64,000 nucleotides of DNA, taken from Sequoia sempervirens (Eukaryota; Streptophyta; Pinopsida; Cupressales; Cupressaceae). The stretch lies in assembly GCA_007258455.2 (NCBI GenBank), contig VDFB02373365.1, positions 218,483,765 to 218,547,764 of the forward strand. Direction: 5' to 3'. The translations under genes and the position numbers were made by a program. The stretch's first letter is position 1, and each line of letters opens with the position of its first letter. Shown in pieces: positions 1 to 10,997 of the stretch. Below the pieces are notes generated by a model, which worked only from the letters and a program-made list of their open reading frames with translations, was not told where the DNA came from and ran no database searches.

Positions 1-99
1 AAGCCATATTGTAACATTAAATCAAAGAAAAATGGACCAAATATCATGAAGAAAAGCCTAAAAGACCATGAAAATTACAAGGGGCCATTTTTCTATGGT
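1..99. other. Unassigned left edge
   Basis: No gene or recognised repeat is visible in this first stretch. It runs directly into the CCCT-rich array. The short open frame that starts here is carried into CT-rich repeat and has no recognisable protein features. Confidence 0.5.
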
Positions 100-1132
100 G
101 TTCAACCCCCTACCCTATACATTAGATCCTTAACCCTCATATATCTATTCCTTCCCTCCTCTCTCCTCTCTATCTCACTGTATCCCTCATTCTCTCTCTC
201 CATCCATCCCTCCCTCTCTACCATAATCCCTCAACCCTCAACCCTCAACAATTAAACCCTAATCCCTACACCCTATACCCTCTAACCTATACAATAGGAC
301 CCTTTAAACCCTAATCCCTCAACCCTATACCTTCAACCCAATACCTAATCACTAAACCTCAACCCTCAACCTTAAACCCTAAACCCTTAAAAAATTACCC
401 TCTACCCTCTACCCTATACATTAAACCTCAACCCTCAATTCCCAACCTCAATCCTTAATCCCTCAACCCTCAACACTCAACCCCTATATGCTCTACCATA
501 TACATTAGACCCTCAACCTAATCCATCAAACATGTACCCTCAAACCTATACCATAAACCCTAAGCCCTCTACCTCTACCTTAAGCCCTCAACCCTAAACT
601 GCTGAACCCTATACCCTTAAACCTTCTACCCTCTACCCTCTACCCTCATCCCTCAATCCTATACCATCAACCCAATACACTAAACCATCAACACTATAGG
701 TTATCAAACCATATACCCTCAATTATCAACCCTCTACCCTATACATTAGATCCTCAACCTTCATATATCTCTACCCTCACTCCTATTCTACCCTTCTCTC
801 TATCTCACTTATCCCTCCATCTCTTCCTCCATCCATCCCTCCCTCTTTACCCTAATCCCTCAACCATATACCCTCAACCCTTAAACCCTTGAAAACTCAA
901 CCCTAAAACCTAAACCCTAAAGCTTCGACCCTTAAATTCTAAACCCTAAACCATCTACCCTCTACCCTCTACCCTAATCCATCAACCCTAATAAGTCAAC
1001 CCTTAGACCCCTAAACCCAAGTAAAACCTCTACCCTAATCCCTCAACCTTCAACCCTTAATCCCTCTACCCTTAAAACCTCAACCCTCAAACCTAAACCC
1101 TAATCCCTCAACCCCTATACCCTCTACCCTAT
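100..1132. repeat. Degenerate telomere-like array, left part
   Basis: Dense 7-8 bp units of the form CCCTAAA, CCCTCAA, CCCTCTA, CCCTATA and CCCTAAT, with the C-rich strand on +. CCCTAAA is the standard plant telomere unit; the others are one- or two-base variants. A CT-rich block of about 100 bp (CTCTCTATCTCACT then CCATCCATCCCTCC) recurs at about 130-235 and 745-855, so the array has a higher-order structure. Element E1 is inserted at 1132/1133, and the array resumes at 11379. Confidence 0.9.
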
Positions 1133-1575
1133 TGTACCATAGAAAAATGGATGATTGACATTTTCATGGTTATTTAGGTCTTGTTCCTTGATGCTTGATC
1201 TATGTTTCTTGATTTAATGTTTTAAATGTTATTTAATTATTAACATTAAGTCCTAAATATTCAAAATATGATGTATTGTGAAGGTGTTGTGAAGTGTTCT
1301 AAACCATTTCTACACTTTTCTAGACTCTTCTTATTATAATTCATATAAATATCACCTTTTTATCCCTGATCAAGTTGTATTTTAAAGTTTTGTTAAGTAT
1401 TGTAACAAGATTTCATGCTTTTCTAGGCTTTTTTTCACTATTTACACCTTTCTTATGTCTTATTTGACCTCTTTATACACTTATAGATCATATTTAAATG
1501 TATTTTTGAATGTACACTGGAGAAACAACATTAAATGAATTTTAAATCTTGACACCCACTTACAATCCTAGGGTA

Positions 1576-1607
1576 GGACCCATTCACCATGGGTGGTGAA
1601 TGAGTCC
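1576..1607. repeat. LTR palindrome, position 1 (upstream of TATA)
   Basis: GGACCCATTCACCA, loop tggg, TGGTGAATGAGTCC: 13 of 14 stem positions pair. It lies 110 bp upstream of the TATA box, the same relative place as in the other elements. Confidence 0.9.
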
Positions 1608-1717
1608 CCCTTGGCTCCAAATTCAAAATAATTTAAATTTTCTTTCAAGTTTTTATTCTAAAATACCTTAGGTCGGCTCGTGATGTGGTATTATTGGGTA
1701 AGTAGGGAAAAAATATG

Positions 1718-1725
1718 TATAAATA
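1718..1725 (+). promoter_or_regulatory. LTR TATA box
   Basis: TATAAATA, conserved at 10349-10356, 22654-22661, 30832-30839 and 33706-33713, and on the minus strand at 17229-17236 and 21038-21045. Copy B of E3 has lost it (TCTAAGTA near 29289). Likely sets the LTR transcription start about 30 bp downstream. Confidence 0.75.
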
Positions 1726-2238
1726 AGTGATTTTACATTCATTTTAACCCCCATTCATTCAAGCATTCATTCATCAACATAATTCATCAAGTTTTCAAGC
1801 ATTCAAGCACTTTGTATCATTTCATCAAGCAATAATCAAGTATTTTGGATTAGCCTTTATTGTATCTTCAGACTTCTTCAACAAAGGTTTGGTAAGTTGA
1901 TAGGATTTTCATATTATTTATTTATCATCTCTTCATATTTCATTTTATTATATAGGGTTTGATTGACAAAGTGGGGTTTGACCAAGGCAAACCCCTATAT
2001 CCTAGCCTTCAACCATTTTCCCCCTCTTGCACATTTGTTTGCAGATTTATCAAGAAAATGGGCATTGAAAGGTTGTAAACAAGTCAACAAAGTGCTTCAA
2101 GTCAACTAAACCCTATTTTAAGCTTGGAGACAACCTATAGTCCATTTTCTGGAGATTTGACTTTGACAGCCCAACAAGAAGACAAGTGTAGATTTGGAGC
2201 TACATAATTGACCTTTGATTTCATAAATTTTTGGAGGA

Positions 2239-2382
2239 TGATTGATTCACCATCAATGGAAAATGGGTCCCACCTTAAGGTTGAAAAAGGTTATTTTGTC
2301 AGATTCCAGTTCCTAACTGTTGAAAAGTAGTTTTTGGGTTTTTATCAAGAAGACTGATTCACCATAGTGGTGAATGAGTCCC
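2239..2382. repeat. Two LTR palindromes in the leader region of E1 5' LTR
   Basis: At 2239-2271 (GATTCACC...GGAAAATGGGTCC, one arm decayed) and 2352-2382 (GATTCACCA / TGGTGAATGAGTC, well paired). Both are downstream of the TATA box. Counterparts in the 3' LTR are at 10847-10880 and 10964-10997. Confidence 0.8.
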
Positions 2383-2761
2383 ACTAGTGATTTTCATTGA
2401 TTTCTATTAGATTTTAGAACATTCCAGAATCTTCATCCAACTCGCAGGTGCACCCTGTTTATCTCTATTCAATTATGTTTACATTAATTTTCATTTCTAT
2501 TGCATTTTTTTGCATACCTCATTACGTTTTAAAACATAGAATATTTTATTAGTCTTGCATTCATAATCAGACAGTTACATCATTTAGCTACTATTACAAC
2601 ATTTAATTTAGCCTTAGTCACATCATACAATCCTCTATTTAAGTGAACCACCTCAATTTTTATACATGTTGGGATTCTATCTCTCTCCTTTTAGGTGGGA
2701 AATCCTAAGAGTGTAAGTGAAGACATGGAAACTTCCCCCCCATAATTGTTTTTGTTCATTT

Positions 2762-2771
2762 TGGTGAACCT
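2762..2771 (+). other. Putative primer-binding site TGGTGAACCT
   Basis: TGGTGAACCT begins three bases (TTT) after the terminal CA of the 5' LTR. The same CA-TTT-TGGTGAACCT arrangement is present in E3 (23738-23752) and E2 (34750-34764), while the following bases differ between elements. TGG is expected because tRNAs end in CCA. It is not the usual initiator-Met site TGGTATCAGAGC, and I do not recognise the tRNA. Confidence 0.6.
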
Positions 2772-2880
2772 ACATATTGAACATCTTTCTTTTTGATTTG
2801 CATCCTAGGTCTAATTTGCATCAACATTGCATTAGGTGAAGTTTTTATTTTGCATCCTAGGGTTTCTTGCATTTGCATTA

Positions 2881-3669
2881 GGGTATGTGCAGGATCATCA
2901 TGGAAAAAAATAGGCCCTTAAGTGGCAAAAAATTCAAAAAAATTAGTGTTAGGCAACTTGACATAAAAATTTGAATAAGTTATCTATATTATTTCAAAAA
3001 TATGTAAGAATAGAATCTGTAGAAAATTGAATGTAGTTTCTAAACTACTATGTTTATTTAAAATAAATAAAATCTATTTGGTGAGAATTTGAAATTGCAA
3101 TGCAGAGTACTTAAATTTTAGGGAAAAATAAGTAGGTGTCTCATTCGACCACGCTAACCATGATAAAATTATATTTTTATAATATTTATATATAAGTATA
3201 GGACTCATGTCCAGATGTGATGCATACTTTTTGTAATTTTCTCCAAGTAAATAATTAATTATGAATTTTTATTACAACTTTTAAAAAATATAAAAACTCG
3301 TATGTCCTGACCACCTTAACTTGGTCAAAACTTCATGAAATTTAATTTTTATTCTTTTAATCCTATATTATGTGAAGCATAGAATGTGACGATGTTTTGA
3401 TTCAAAAAATGTGATATTGTTTGAAAGTTATAGATGTTTTTCAATCATCCCATCGATCAAGACTTTAGTCAGAATTTAATAGCAAATGAATAATAATTAT
3501 TTATTAAATTCAAATTAAAAGCATAATTTATATTGGTGGAAAGTCAGAATCTCCTCTAAAAACCCTTTTCATTTCATCAATTTTGGGTAAAAAAAAGTCA
3601 TCAGCCACATACCCTACAAATACCCATAATATTGCCACTTTTTGGCCCATCATGATCCTACACATACCC
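2881..3669 (+). mobile_element. X1: 789 bp TIR transposon with 4-bp target duplication
   Basis: Left end GGGTATGTGCAGGATCATCA; right end in reverse complement GGGTATGTGTAGGATCATGA. It is flanked by ATTA at 2877-2880 and 3670-3673. The related element E2 has the empty site at about 34876-34890 (GCATTAGTGAAAA), which confirms the boundaries and the 4-bp duplication. The body is AT-rich with no coding potential. X2 at 5677-6482 is a second copy in the opposite orientation. It is a non-autonomous MITE-like element. Sola-type transposons make 4-bp duplications, but that assignment is only a suggestion. Confidence 0.88.
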
Positions 3670-3813
3670 ATTAGTGAAAACTCCATTTAGACTTATTTTT
3701 GCATATCATATGATTAAAAAACTAAAAATATGCATTTGCATCTTCATTTTACATCAGAAAATAATTAAAATCACTTTAAATTTTCTAAAAAATACAAAAA
3801 TGTCTCATACCTA

Positions 3814-3844
3814 GACTCATTCACCACCTAGGATGAGTCAGTCC
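3814..3844. repeat. Pre-gag palindrome of E1
   Basis: GACTCATTCACC ... GGATGAGTC, about 215 bp before the gag start. It corresponds to 35032-35063 in E2 and 24176-24208 in E3. The pairing is partly decayed. Confidence 0.7.
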
Positions 3845-4058
3845 AGTTGTTGTTTTGCATTTGAATTACTGGCATTTGCATACTATTTCCTGCATTTTTG
3901 TTTGTTGTTTCTTATTTCTGGTTTTAGTTTATAGAATTTATGTTATTAGCCTTTTCTTGTTCTTAGTTTCCATTTGCATTCACCCCATATTTTGTGGTAC
4001 TTGTATGAGTTTTTGGTGCCCCCTTGATTATAGTTTAGTGAGATGAAGTTCTATAATC

Positions 4059-7000
4059 ATGGCTTCCCACGATAGCACTTTCATTGTAGACCTTGGGATC
4101 TCAAGAGCTCCTACTCCTAGAATGGACAATGGTGCATTAGACATGGGTACTACCACTAGTACCCCTTTTCCTTCACATAACATACATGTTGACACACAAT
4201 CAAATTCCATTTTGCAAGAAAAATTCATTAGTATTCATGAGGATTTTTCACATTTACAACAAGATTTAAGTCTTGAAAACATTTCCACCACTGCTATACC
4301 TACCATAGAAAACCTTAATCATTTGATTGAATGTGACGATGGCTAACAAGTTATGAAAATAATAGTTGAGATATACAATAAACATGTTCCTTCCACATCC
4401 CAATCAACAAACATTGTTCTGAGCCAAGGAGGATCTCACATTCCTCCCCCTTCAACCATAGCATTCATACCCACCTACACTACTCCTCAAGTTACAACAA
4501 CCATGTAATAGGTTAGTCATGTGAATCCTCCTTTCGTTCTTCCAACAAGCATCCCTAGTTCTTTTTTGGAATTGAACATTCCATATTCCACCACCTTTAC
4601 CCTTCTTAGTGTTCCTTTCACTTGTCCCACCACAAAATTTACTCCATCACCTTTCTCTCTTCCACCTCGCACCACTTACACCGATCCCCTTATCACAAAA
4701 ATCTTTCATAATGTTTCCTCCATGCAACAAAAAATTTCAACCATAAAGTAAAACCAAAATGCACCCTCTACCTACTATGTTTGTGGTAGTCCATTATCAT
4801 TAGAAATATTGAGAACCCCGATGCCATAGGGAATTGAGTTTCATAGGTTTGAGAAGTATGGAGGTAAAGGAGACCCTACTAATCATGTTAATGATTATAC
4901 AACCCTATGTAGTGACTTTGTCCTAGCTGATAAATTTTTAGCCAAACTATTTCCTAGGACCTTAAAGGATACTGCTTTAGAGTGGTTTTCTTTTTTACCT
5001 AGTCATTCCATCTATTCCTTCAATGAACTTGTGGATGCCTTTATAAGTCACTTTCAAGTCCACATGACCCCTAAAAAGACCATGGCTAATTTAATGAGGT
5101 AAAAAAAAATTGATTCACATCTTCAAAAGATGTTTATTGAGAACTTTCAATCCCACATTTAGGAAAAAATAACCATGATGAAATTCCCTTCTTTCATGCA
5201 TTTATGCACAACCCTTTGTGACTATCACAACTCGGTTACTAGTCATGATGAAAAATCTACTTCCAACCAAGTTGATAAGTTTGAACAACACAACCAAATT
5301 AACTTGCAAAACTTTTAAAAATAGAACAAAGGATTTTTACAGTTTAATCCTCTACCTCCACAACCAACTCCACTTGTTAATAACCAAGTGGTAGCCACTA
5401 AAGCATCTATACCCTTTACTTGTGGGGACCTAAAGAGACCGCTCACCCCTTTACCCTATACCTTGTATAATACAATGAATCAATTGCTACAACAAAAAAT
5501 ATTACTTTTCCTACCATTAAACCACTTGATTTAAGCAAGTCGTTACCTCCCTCCTTTAAAACAAATTCTTATTTCAATTTTCATCACCAAAATGGACATG
5601 ATACCAAACACTATAAGCATCTAAAGAATTTAGTTGAAGACCTTATTGATTTAGGATGTCTATCTATTGCAGATGTGGGTATGTGCAAGATCATGATGGG
5701 CCAAAAAGTGGCGATATGATGGGTAATTGTAGGGTATGTCATTGACGAAATTTTTTTACCCAAAATTGATGAAATGAAAAGGGTTTTTAAAGGATATTCT
5801 CAGCTTTCCACCAATATAAATTATGCTTTACTTTGATTTTGATAAATAATTATTATTCATTTTCTATTTGAATTATGACTAAATTCCTAATTAATAGGCT
5901 TATTGAAAAACATCTATAGCTTTCAAACAGTATCACATTTTTGGAATCCAAAACATTAATCACATTCTATGCTTCACATAATATAGGATTAAAAAAATAA
6001 AATTTGAATTTCATGAAGTTTTGACAAAGTTAAAGTGGTCAGACATACGAGTTTTTTTATATTTTTTAAAAGTTGTAATAAAAAATTTATAATTAATTAT
6101 TTACTTGGAAAATAATTACAAAAAAATATGCATCACATACGAACATGAGTCCTCTACTTATTTATAAAATATTATAAAAAATAATTATCATTGTATTGTC
6201 GTTAGGGTGGTCAGATAGACACCTACTTTTTACTTTTTCCTTGAAATTTAAGTACTTTTGCATTGAAATTTAAAATTTTCACCAAATAGATTTTAAAAAA
6301 TAAAAAATAAACCTAGTAGTTCAGAAACTAAATTCAATTTTCTACATATTCTATTCTTACATATTTTTGAAATAATATAGATAACTTATTCAAATTTTTA
6401 TGTCAAGTCGCCTAACTCTGATTTTTCTATTTTTTTTGCTACTTAAGGGCCTATTTTTTCCATGATGATCCTGCACATACCCATGTTAATCATCAAGGAA
6501 ATAATTTTTTTTCCCCTCCTAATCAGAACTTACAAATATTTACCAATCCTATGCCTAAGCACAATGTCCCATTTGTCAAATATATTGAACCTTCACATAC
6601 TAATGTGATGTACATTGATGAACAACATGATAGAACTCCTAATGTTACCCATATTACTCATATGGATGAAATGGTGGGAACGATAGATGTTATCCCTCGT
6701 AAGGGCCCAAATCCTAAATCTATTGATATCACTTTTTCTCCTAAATATATACTAAAAAAACTTCCCGATGGTCCTCTCTACATAGCCGATAGAATCTATG
6801 ATAAAGCTACCAATGGGATATTAATAGGTCCCTCTTGTGGTGAGAATGTGATCACAAAAAGAATTTTTAGTATTACATGATCTCTATCAAGATGAATATG
6901 AAAAACCAATTGCATAGATTAAAACACAATGGTTTTGTGTGCTCTATGATCAGATCAATCCTTGTTCCATTACAAATAGGACAGAATACATTGGATGTGA

Positions 7001-8070
7001 CATTTTCTATTATTCCATAATCGGATCAGTTTCATCTGCAGTTGGGTCATCCTTGGCTCCACTCGATGAAATTTGTTCCCTCAGTTATTCATATGTGTTT
7101 GAAGTTTCCGCTTGACAATGAGATATATACTGTACATCATAGTGGATTTAATCCATTGTCCTCTAAAGGTAACTTTTCCCTAGAAGATTTTTGGCCTAAA
7201 CCTATGGAACCCATCACCCCTCGTAAGGATTTATTTTTCATTTCATATCAAAATCTCAAAGCCCAGAAGATAACCAAATTGTCTCTTTGTAACATGTCCT
7301 CGACTCCTCCTAATATTCCTATCCTATATGAGACAATTCTCCCACCTAAAATTGAACCTAAACAAGCATTACAATCTCCACCACAACCAATAAACAACAC
7401 TTCACCCTCTTCATCTAAAAGAATGAGAGATGCTAAAAAAACCTCATCATACCTCCATGCATTAAAAAAGTGTATAAAGCTAAAGATAAAGTGATTGATC
7501 CATCTCCTTCAGTTCCTTCCATTCCTTCGTTTCAGTAAAAGACGAAGCCTACGATAAATCAATTCGCTCTTCCACTTGAACAGATTCAAAACCGAATAAA
7601 ATGAAACCATGGTGCTAGGGAACATCGACATCATCATTGTCTCCTCACTCATCAAATGAAAACCAAAAACAACAAAGAAAAAATACCCCCACCTTTGTAA
7701 GAAATAATCCCTAATACCTCTCCTAACCCTCCACATGATAGCTCGTCCCAACCATCACATCAAAATGAAAAATACAGCAACCGCAACTTTTGATACATAC
7801 TTCCTTGGAGATTACCCTTCGCCTTCACATTGTAATTAATTTGGATGAAGATGATAATGAGGAGATTTCTAAAATATAGATGAATAGGTACATACTAATT
7901 TAAATTCTTTATTCTCCTCTTCCATGAGCTTAAATGATAAATCTCTTATACCAAGTGCAAAAATTGCTACTTCACCTAGTTTGGCACTTGCAATTCCCCC
8001 ATTGGATAGTCAACCACCCTTGCAATACAATGAACATGATTAGGAGGAAAATGACTTGTTAGATGGTTGA
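4059..8070 (+). pseudogene. E1 gag-protease polyprotein pseudogene
   Basis: Starts at an ATG in the context MASHDSTFIVDLGIS, shared with E2. Following the homologous E2 frame, one reads an N-terminal low-complexity Thr/Ser/Pro region, a Retrotrans_gag-like core (FEKYGGKGDPTNH ... LAKLFPRTLKD near 4840-5100), a zinc-knuckle-like segment (FHHQNGHDTKHYK, 5575-5640, cysteines lost), a retropepsin-like segment (GILIGPSCGENVITK, about 6808-6855, then HPWLHSMKFVPSV near 7050) and a Pro/Ser-rich tail ending DLLDG-stop. The expected catalytic Asp of the ILID motif is Gly here, so the protease would be dead. The frame is broken by many stops and frameshifts, lacks part of the gag core found in E2 (after LMR, near 5100), and is split by X2 at 5677-6482. 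Nothing suggests expression. Confidence 0.85.
5677..6482 (-). mobile_element. X2: 806 bp TIR transposon, inverted relative to X1
   Basis: The reverse complement aligns with X1 nearly end to end. It is flanked by ATGT at 5673-5676 and 6483-6486. E2 has the corresponding empty site near 36949-36965, which validates the boundaries. It interrupts the gag-protease frame between the zinc-knuckle-like and protease regions. No open frame is seen inside. Confidence 0.88.
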
Positions 8071-8229
8071 TTTGCATATGCCTAACTAGCCTTTTACATC
8101 TTTCTTTATTTTCTTTTACTTTATGTGCATATCATGTTCCCCTGTAATGTGTGTTTGGTGCTCTCTCTCTCTTTGTACACTTCTTTTATTTGTACCTTCA
8201 TTCTTCTATATGGTGTACATTTTTCTCAC

Positions 8230-8520
8230 ATTTTTTTTTCTTTTTTCTTTTGTTTTGTGTTTTCCTTTTTGGGATGACACAAAGCCTTGAGATTCCCTAT
8301 GTCTCTTCCATGTTGACCCGAAAGGTCCCGTTTCCTTTTTCTCTTTTGTTTTGTGTTTTCCTTTTGCAGATGACGCAGAGTGTTGAGACACCCTATGTCT
8401 CTTCCATGTTGACCCAAAAGGTCCCTTTTTATTTTTATTTTCTTTTCTTTTTTTTTTCCTTTTTTGGATGATGCAAGGCATTGAGACCACAATGTCTCTT
8501 CCATGTTGACCTAAAATGAA
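8230..8520 (+). repeat. Threefold repeat of a ~95 bp module in E1 3' region
   Basis: Each unit is a pyrimidine-rich run (TTTTGTTTTGTGTTTTCC), then GATGA, then TTGAGA...ATGTCTCTTCC and ATGTTGACCC followed by A-rich. Three units are seen here, three in E2 (38705-39020) and one in E3 (about 26465-26535). The open frames on both strands arise from this composition and are not believed to be genes. Confidence 0.75.
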
Positions 8521-8810
8521 ATTTCTTTTTCTTTTGTTTTCACTCTCTATGTGTCATTCTTCTCGTTCAATGTATTCAAGGAATGATCACAGTTCTGATC
8601 TCTTTAATACAAATATTGCAGCAACAAACATACTGACCCTAAATCTATAGACCTCTTATGTGTTTTGTGTTTTCCTTTGGGGGAAACCCCTCTTTCTTTT
8701 ATTTCCTTTTTCTTTACATGATCTAGCCTTACCAGAAAACGTATGACTTGGCATAGGGGATTTCTGAGTTGGCTCTCATTTCTTCCTTTTTTTTCATTTT
8801 CCCTTCACTA

Positions 8811-8863
8811 CTTTAAAGAAATTGCTCACAAAATGGTGTTCAACAATTTCTTTAAAGTGGGGG
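8811..8863 (+). promoter_or_regulatory. Hairpin joined to a second polypurine tract (E1)
   Basis: CTTTAAAGAAATTG (8811-8824) and its exact reverse complement CAATTTCTTTAAAG (8844-8857) flank a 19 nt loop. The 3' arm runs into TTTAAAGTGGGGGAATA, resembling the true 3' polypurine tracts of this family (AAAGTGGGGAC in E3, AAAGTGGGGGC in E4). E3 and E4 have the same arrangement. It may be a central polypurine tract or an RNA signal; function is inferred. Confidence 0.6.
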
Positions 8864-9750
8864 AATACATTGACATTATTCATTTCCATTTCATTCTTAG
8901 TGCAGCTTTGTTACTTCATACGACATGTTTTTCACTTTGTGGATGACATTGGGTGTGATGTCCTTCATAAGTGTGATCTATCTTAGCATATTACATTCCT
9001 CTTAGCAGCTTGGTGTGACACACTACATCCCCTAAGATGTGAATCTATTATTCTTTTATTGGTCCTCTCTTGGAGACATTAGACACAATGTTCCCTAAGT
9101 AATATACCTTGCATGATCATAGCAAAACTCCTTTGAACATTTTCCATTTTCCTCTTTTGCATTTTTTGCCACCTTGCATAACACAACTTGCAAGCCTATG
9201 GTATCATCTTGTTTGTTCATGAGTTTTAAGCATACAAAGCTTTGCTTGTCTAATGGAGCTTGAACCATCATTCCTTTTCCTTTGTGGTGCCTTATTAAAG
9301 TTATCAGGAGGTATAACTCTGGTATGGTTGAGACAGAAGCCTATTCTAAGGCACAACATTCCTCATAGCCACCTTTGTGTTGTGAGTGCATACCAACTAG
9401 CTTATGTTTCTCTATTTTTGGGTTTCTCACCAGAAAGACCACCATAAGTTCCATTTCCCTAGAGTGAGTATGCAATTTTTTATTTTTTTCAAACAAACAA
9501 CCTAGATCTGATCTACAACTAGCTAGACAAATGATCAAAGCTTGATCCAACCCCTTTTCATTTTTCTCTCTCTTTATCTTGTGTTCCTTTGTTCTTATGA
9601 TTAATTGGCCATGGTATCTTCATCATGGGGGCTTGATCATCCCTATTGATCATTGTTATTCCATCTTGCTAAGCATGAGTGCATTTGGAATCCTTCTTGA
9701 TATGCATGGCTACTTTAGTGTGAGTTTGAAGCAAGATCTTCCTTTCACTA
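8864..9750. other. E1 non-coding 3' interior
   Basis: No gene is supported. Parts align with the E3 sequence at about 26840-27600 (for example the CTTAGCATATTA block and CTTGGAGACATTAG), so it is a conserved untranslated part of the family rather than random insert. Confidence 0.6.
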
Positions 9751-9764
9751 AATTGGGGGCTAAA
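9751..9764 (+). other. E1 3' polypurine tract
   Basis: AATTGGGGGCTAAA directly before the TG of the 3' LTR. E3 has AAAGTGGGGACTAAA at 27598-27612 and E4 has the same type on the minus strand at 18001-18014. It would prime plus-strand synthesis. Confidence 0.8.
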
Positions 9765-10205
9765 TGTACCATATAAAAATGGATCATTGACATTTTCATG
9801 GTTATTTAGGTATTGTTCCTTGATTATTGATCTATCTTGCTTGATTTAATGTTGTAAATGTTATTTAATTATTTACATTAAGTCCTAAATATTCAAAATA
9901 TGATGTCTTCTAAAGGTGTTGTGAAGTGTTGTAAAACATATCTACCCTTTTCTAGACTCTTCTTATTATAATTATCTAAATATCACCATTTTATCCTTTA
10001 TCAAGTCCTATTTTAAAGTTTTGTAAAGTATTGTAACAAGATTTCATGCTTTTCTAGGCTTGTTTTAACTATTTACACCTTTCTTATGTCTTATTTGACC
10101 TCTTTATACATGTATAGATCATATTTAAGTTTATTTTTTAATGTACACCAGAAAAACAATATTAAATGCATTTTAAATCCTAACACCCACATTCAATCCT
10201 AGGGT

Positions 10206-10239
10206 GGGACCCATTCACCATGGGTGGTGAATGAGTCCC
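10206..10239. repeat. LTR palindrome, position 1 (E1 3' LTR)
   Basis: GGGACCCATTCACCA, loop tggg, TGGTGAATGAGTCCC: 14 of 15 positions pair. Confidence 0.9.
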
Positions 10240-10846
10240 CCTTGGCTCCAAATTAAAAATAATTTAAATTTTCTTTCATTTTTTTATTCTAAAATACCTT
10301 ATGTTGGCCTATGATGTGGTATTATTGGGTAATTAGGGAACAAGCATGTATAAATAAGTGATTTTACTTACATTTTAACCTCCATTAATTCAAGCATTCA
10401 AGCACTTTGCATCATTTCATCAAGCAATAATCAAGTATTTTGGAGCATCCATTGTTGTATCTTCAGACTTCTTGAACAAAGGTTTTGGTAAATTGATAGC
10501 ATTCTCATGCTATTTTTTTATCATTCTCTTCATATTTCATTTTATTATATAGGGTTTGATTACCAAAGTGAGGTTTGACCAAAGAAAACCCCTATATCCT
10601 AACCCTCAACTATTTTTCCCCTCTTGCATGTATGTTTGTAGACTTTTGTATGAAAATTTATCAAGAAAATAGGTGTTGAAAGGTTGTCAACAAGTCAACA
10701 AAGTGTTTCACGCCAACTAAACCCTATTTCAAGCTTGGAGCCAACCTACAGTCCATTTTCTGTAGATTTAATTCCAACAACGCAACAAGAAGACAAGCAT
10801 AGATATGGAGTTACAAAATTGACCTTTGATTTCATATGTTTTTGGA

Positions 10847-10997
10847 GGACTGATTCACCATTAGTGGAAAATGGGTCCCACCTTAAGACTAAAGAGGGTG
10901 ATTTTGTTAGATTCCAGTTCTCGATTGTCAAAAAGCAATTTTTAGGTGTTTTTTTCAATACCAGGATTGATTCCCCATCAATGGTGAATGAGTCCCA
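10847..10997. repeat. Two leader-region palindromes (E1 3' LTR)
   Basis: At 10847-10880 (ACTGATTCACCA...GGAAAATGGGTCC) and 10964-10997 (GATTCCCCA / TGGTGAATGAGTCC). Both match positions in the 5' LTR. Confidence 0.75.

Larger units (their letters stand above)
1133..2758 (+). repeat. E1 5' LTR
   Basis: Begins TGTACCATAGAAAAATGG and ends TTGTTCA. It aligns along its length with 9765-11373. It contains a palindrome at 1576-1607, a TATA box at 1718-1725 and two further palindromes at 2239-2271 and 2352-2382. Everything downstream of the TATA box would lie in the transcript leader. Confidence 0.9.

Noticed and set aside
8151..8504. Overlapping frames on both strands with Phe-rich or Lys-rich products (also 38606-39050)
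   Set aside because: Products of the pyrimidine-rich 95 bp module. A small env-like membrane protein was considered, but the hydrophobic runs are only poly-T translation.
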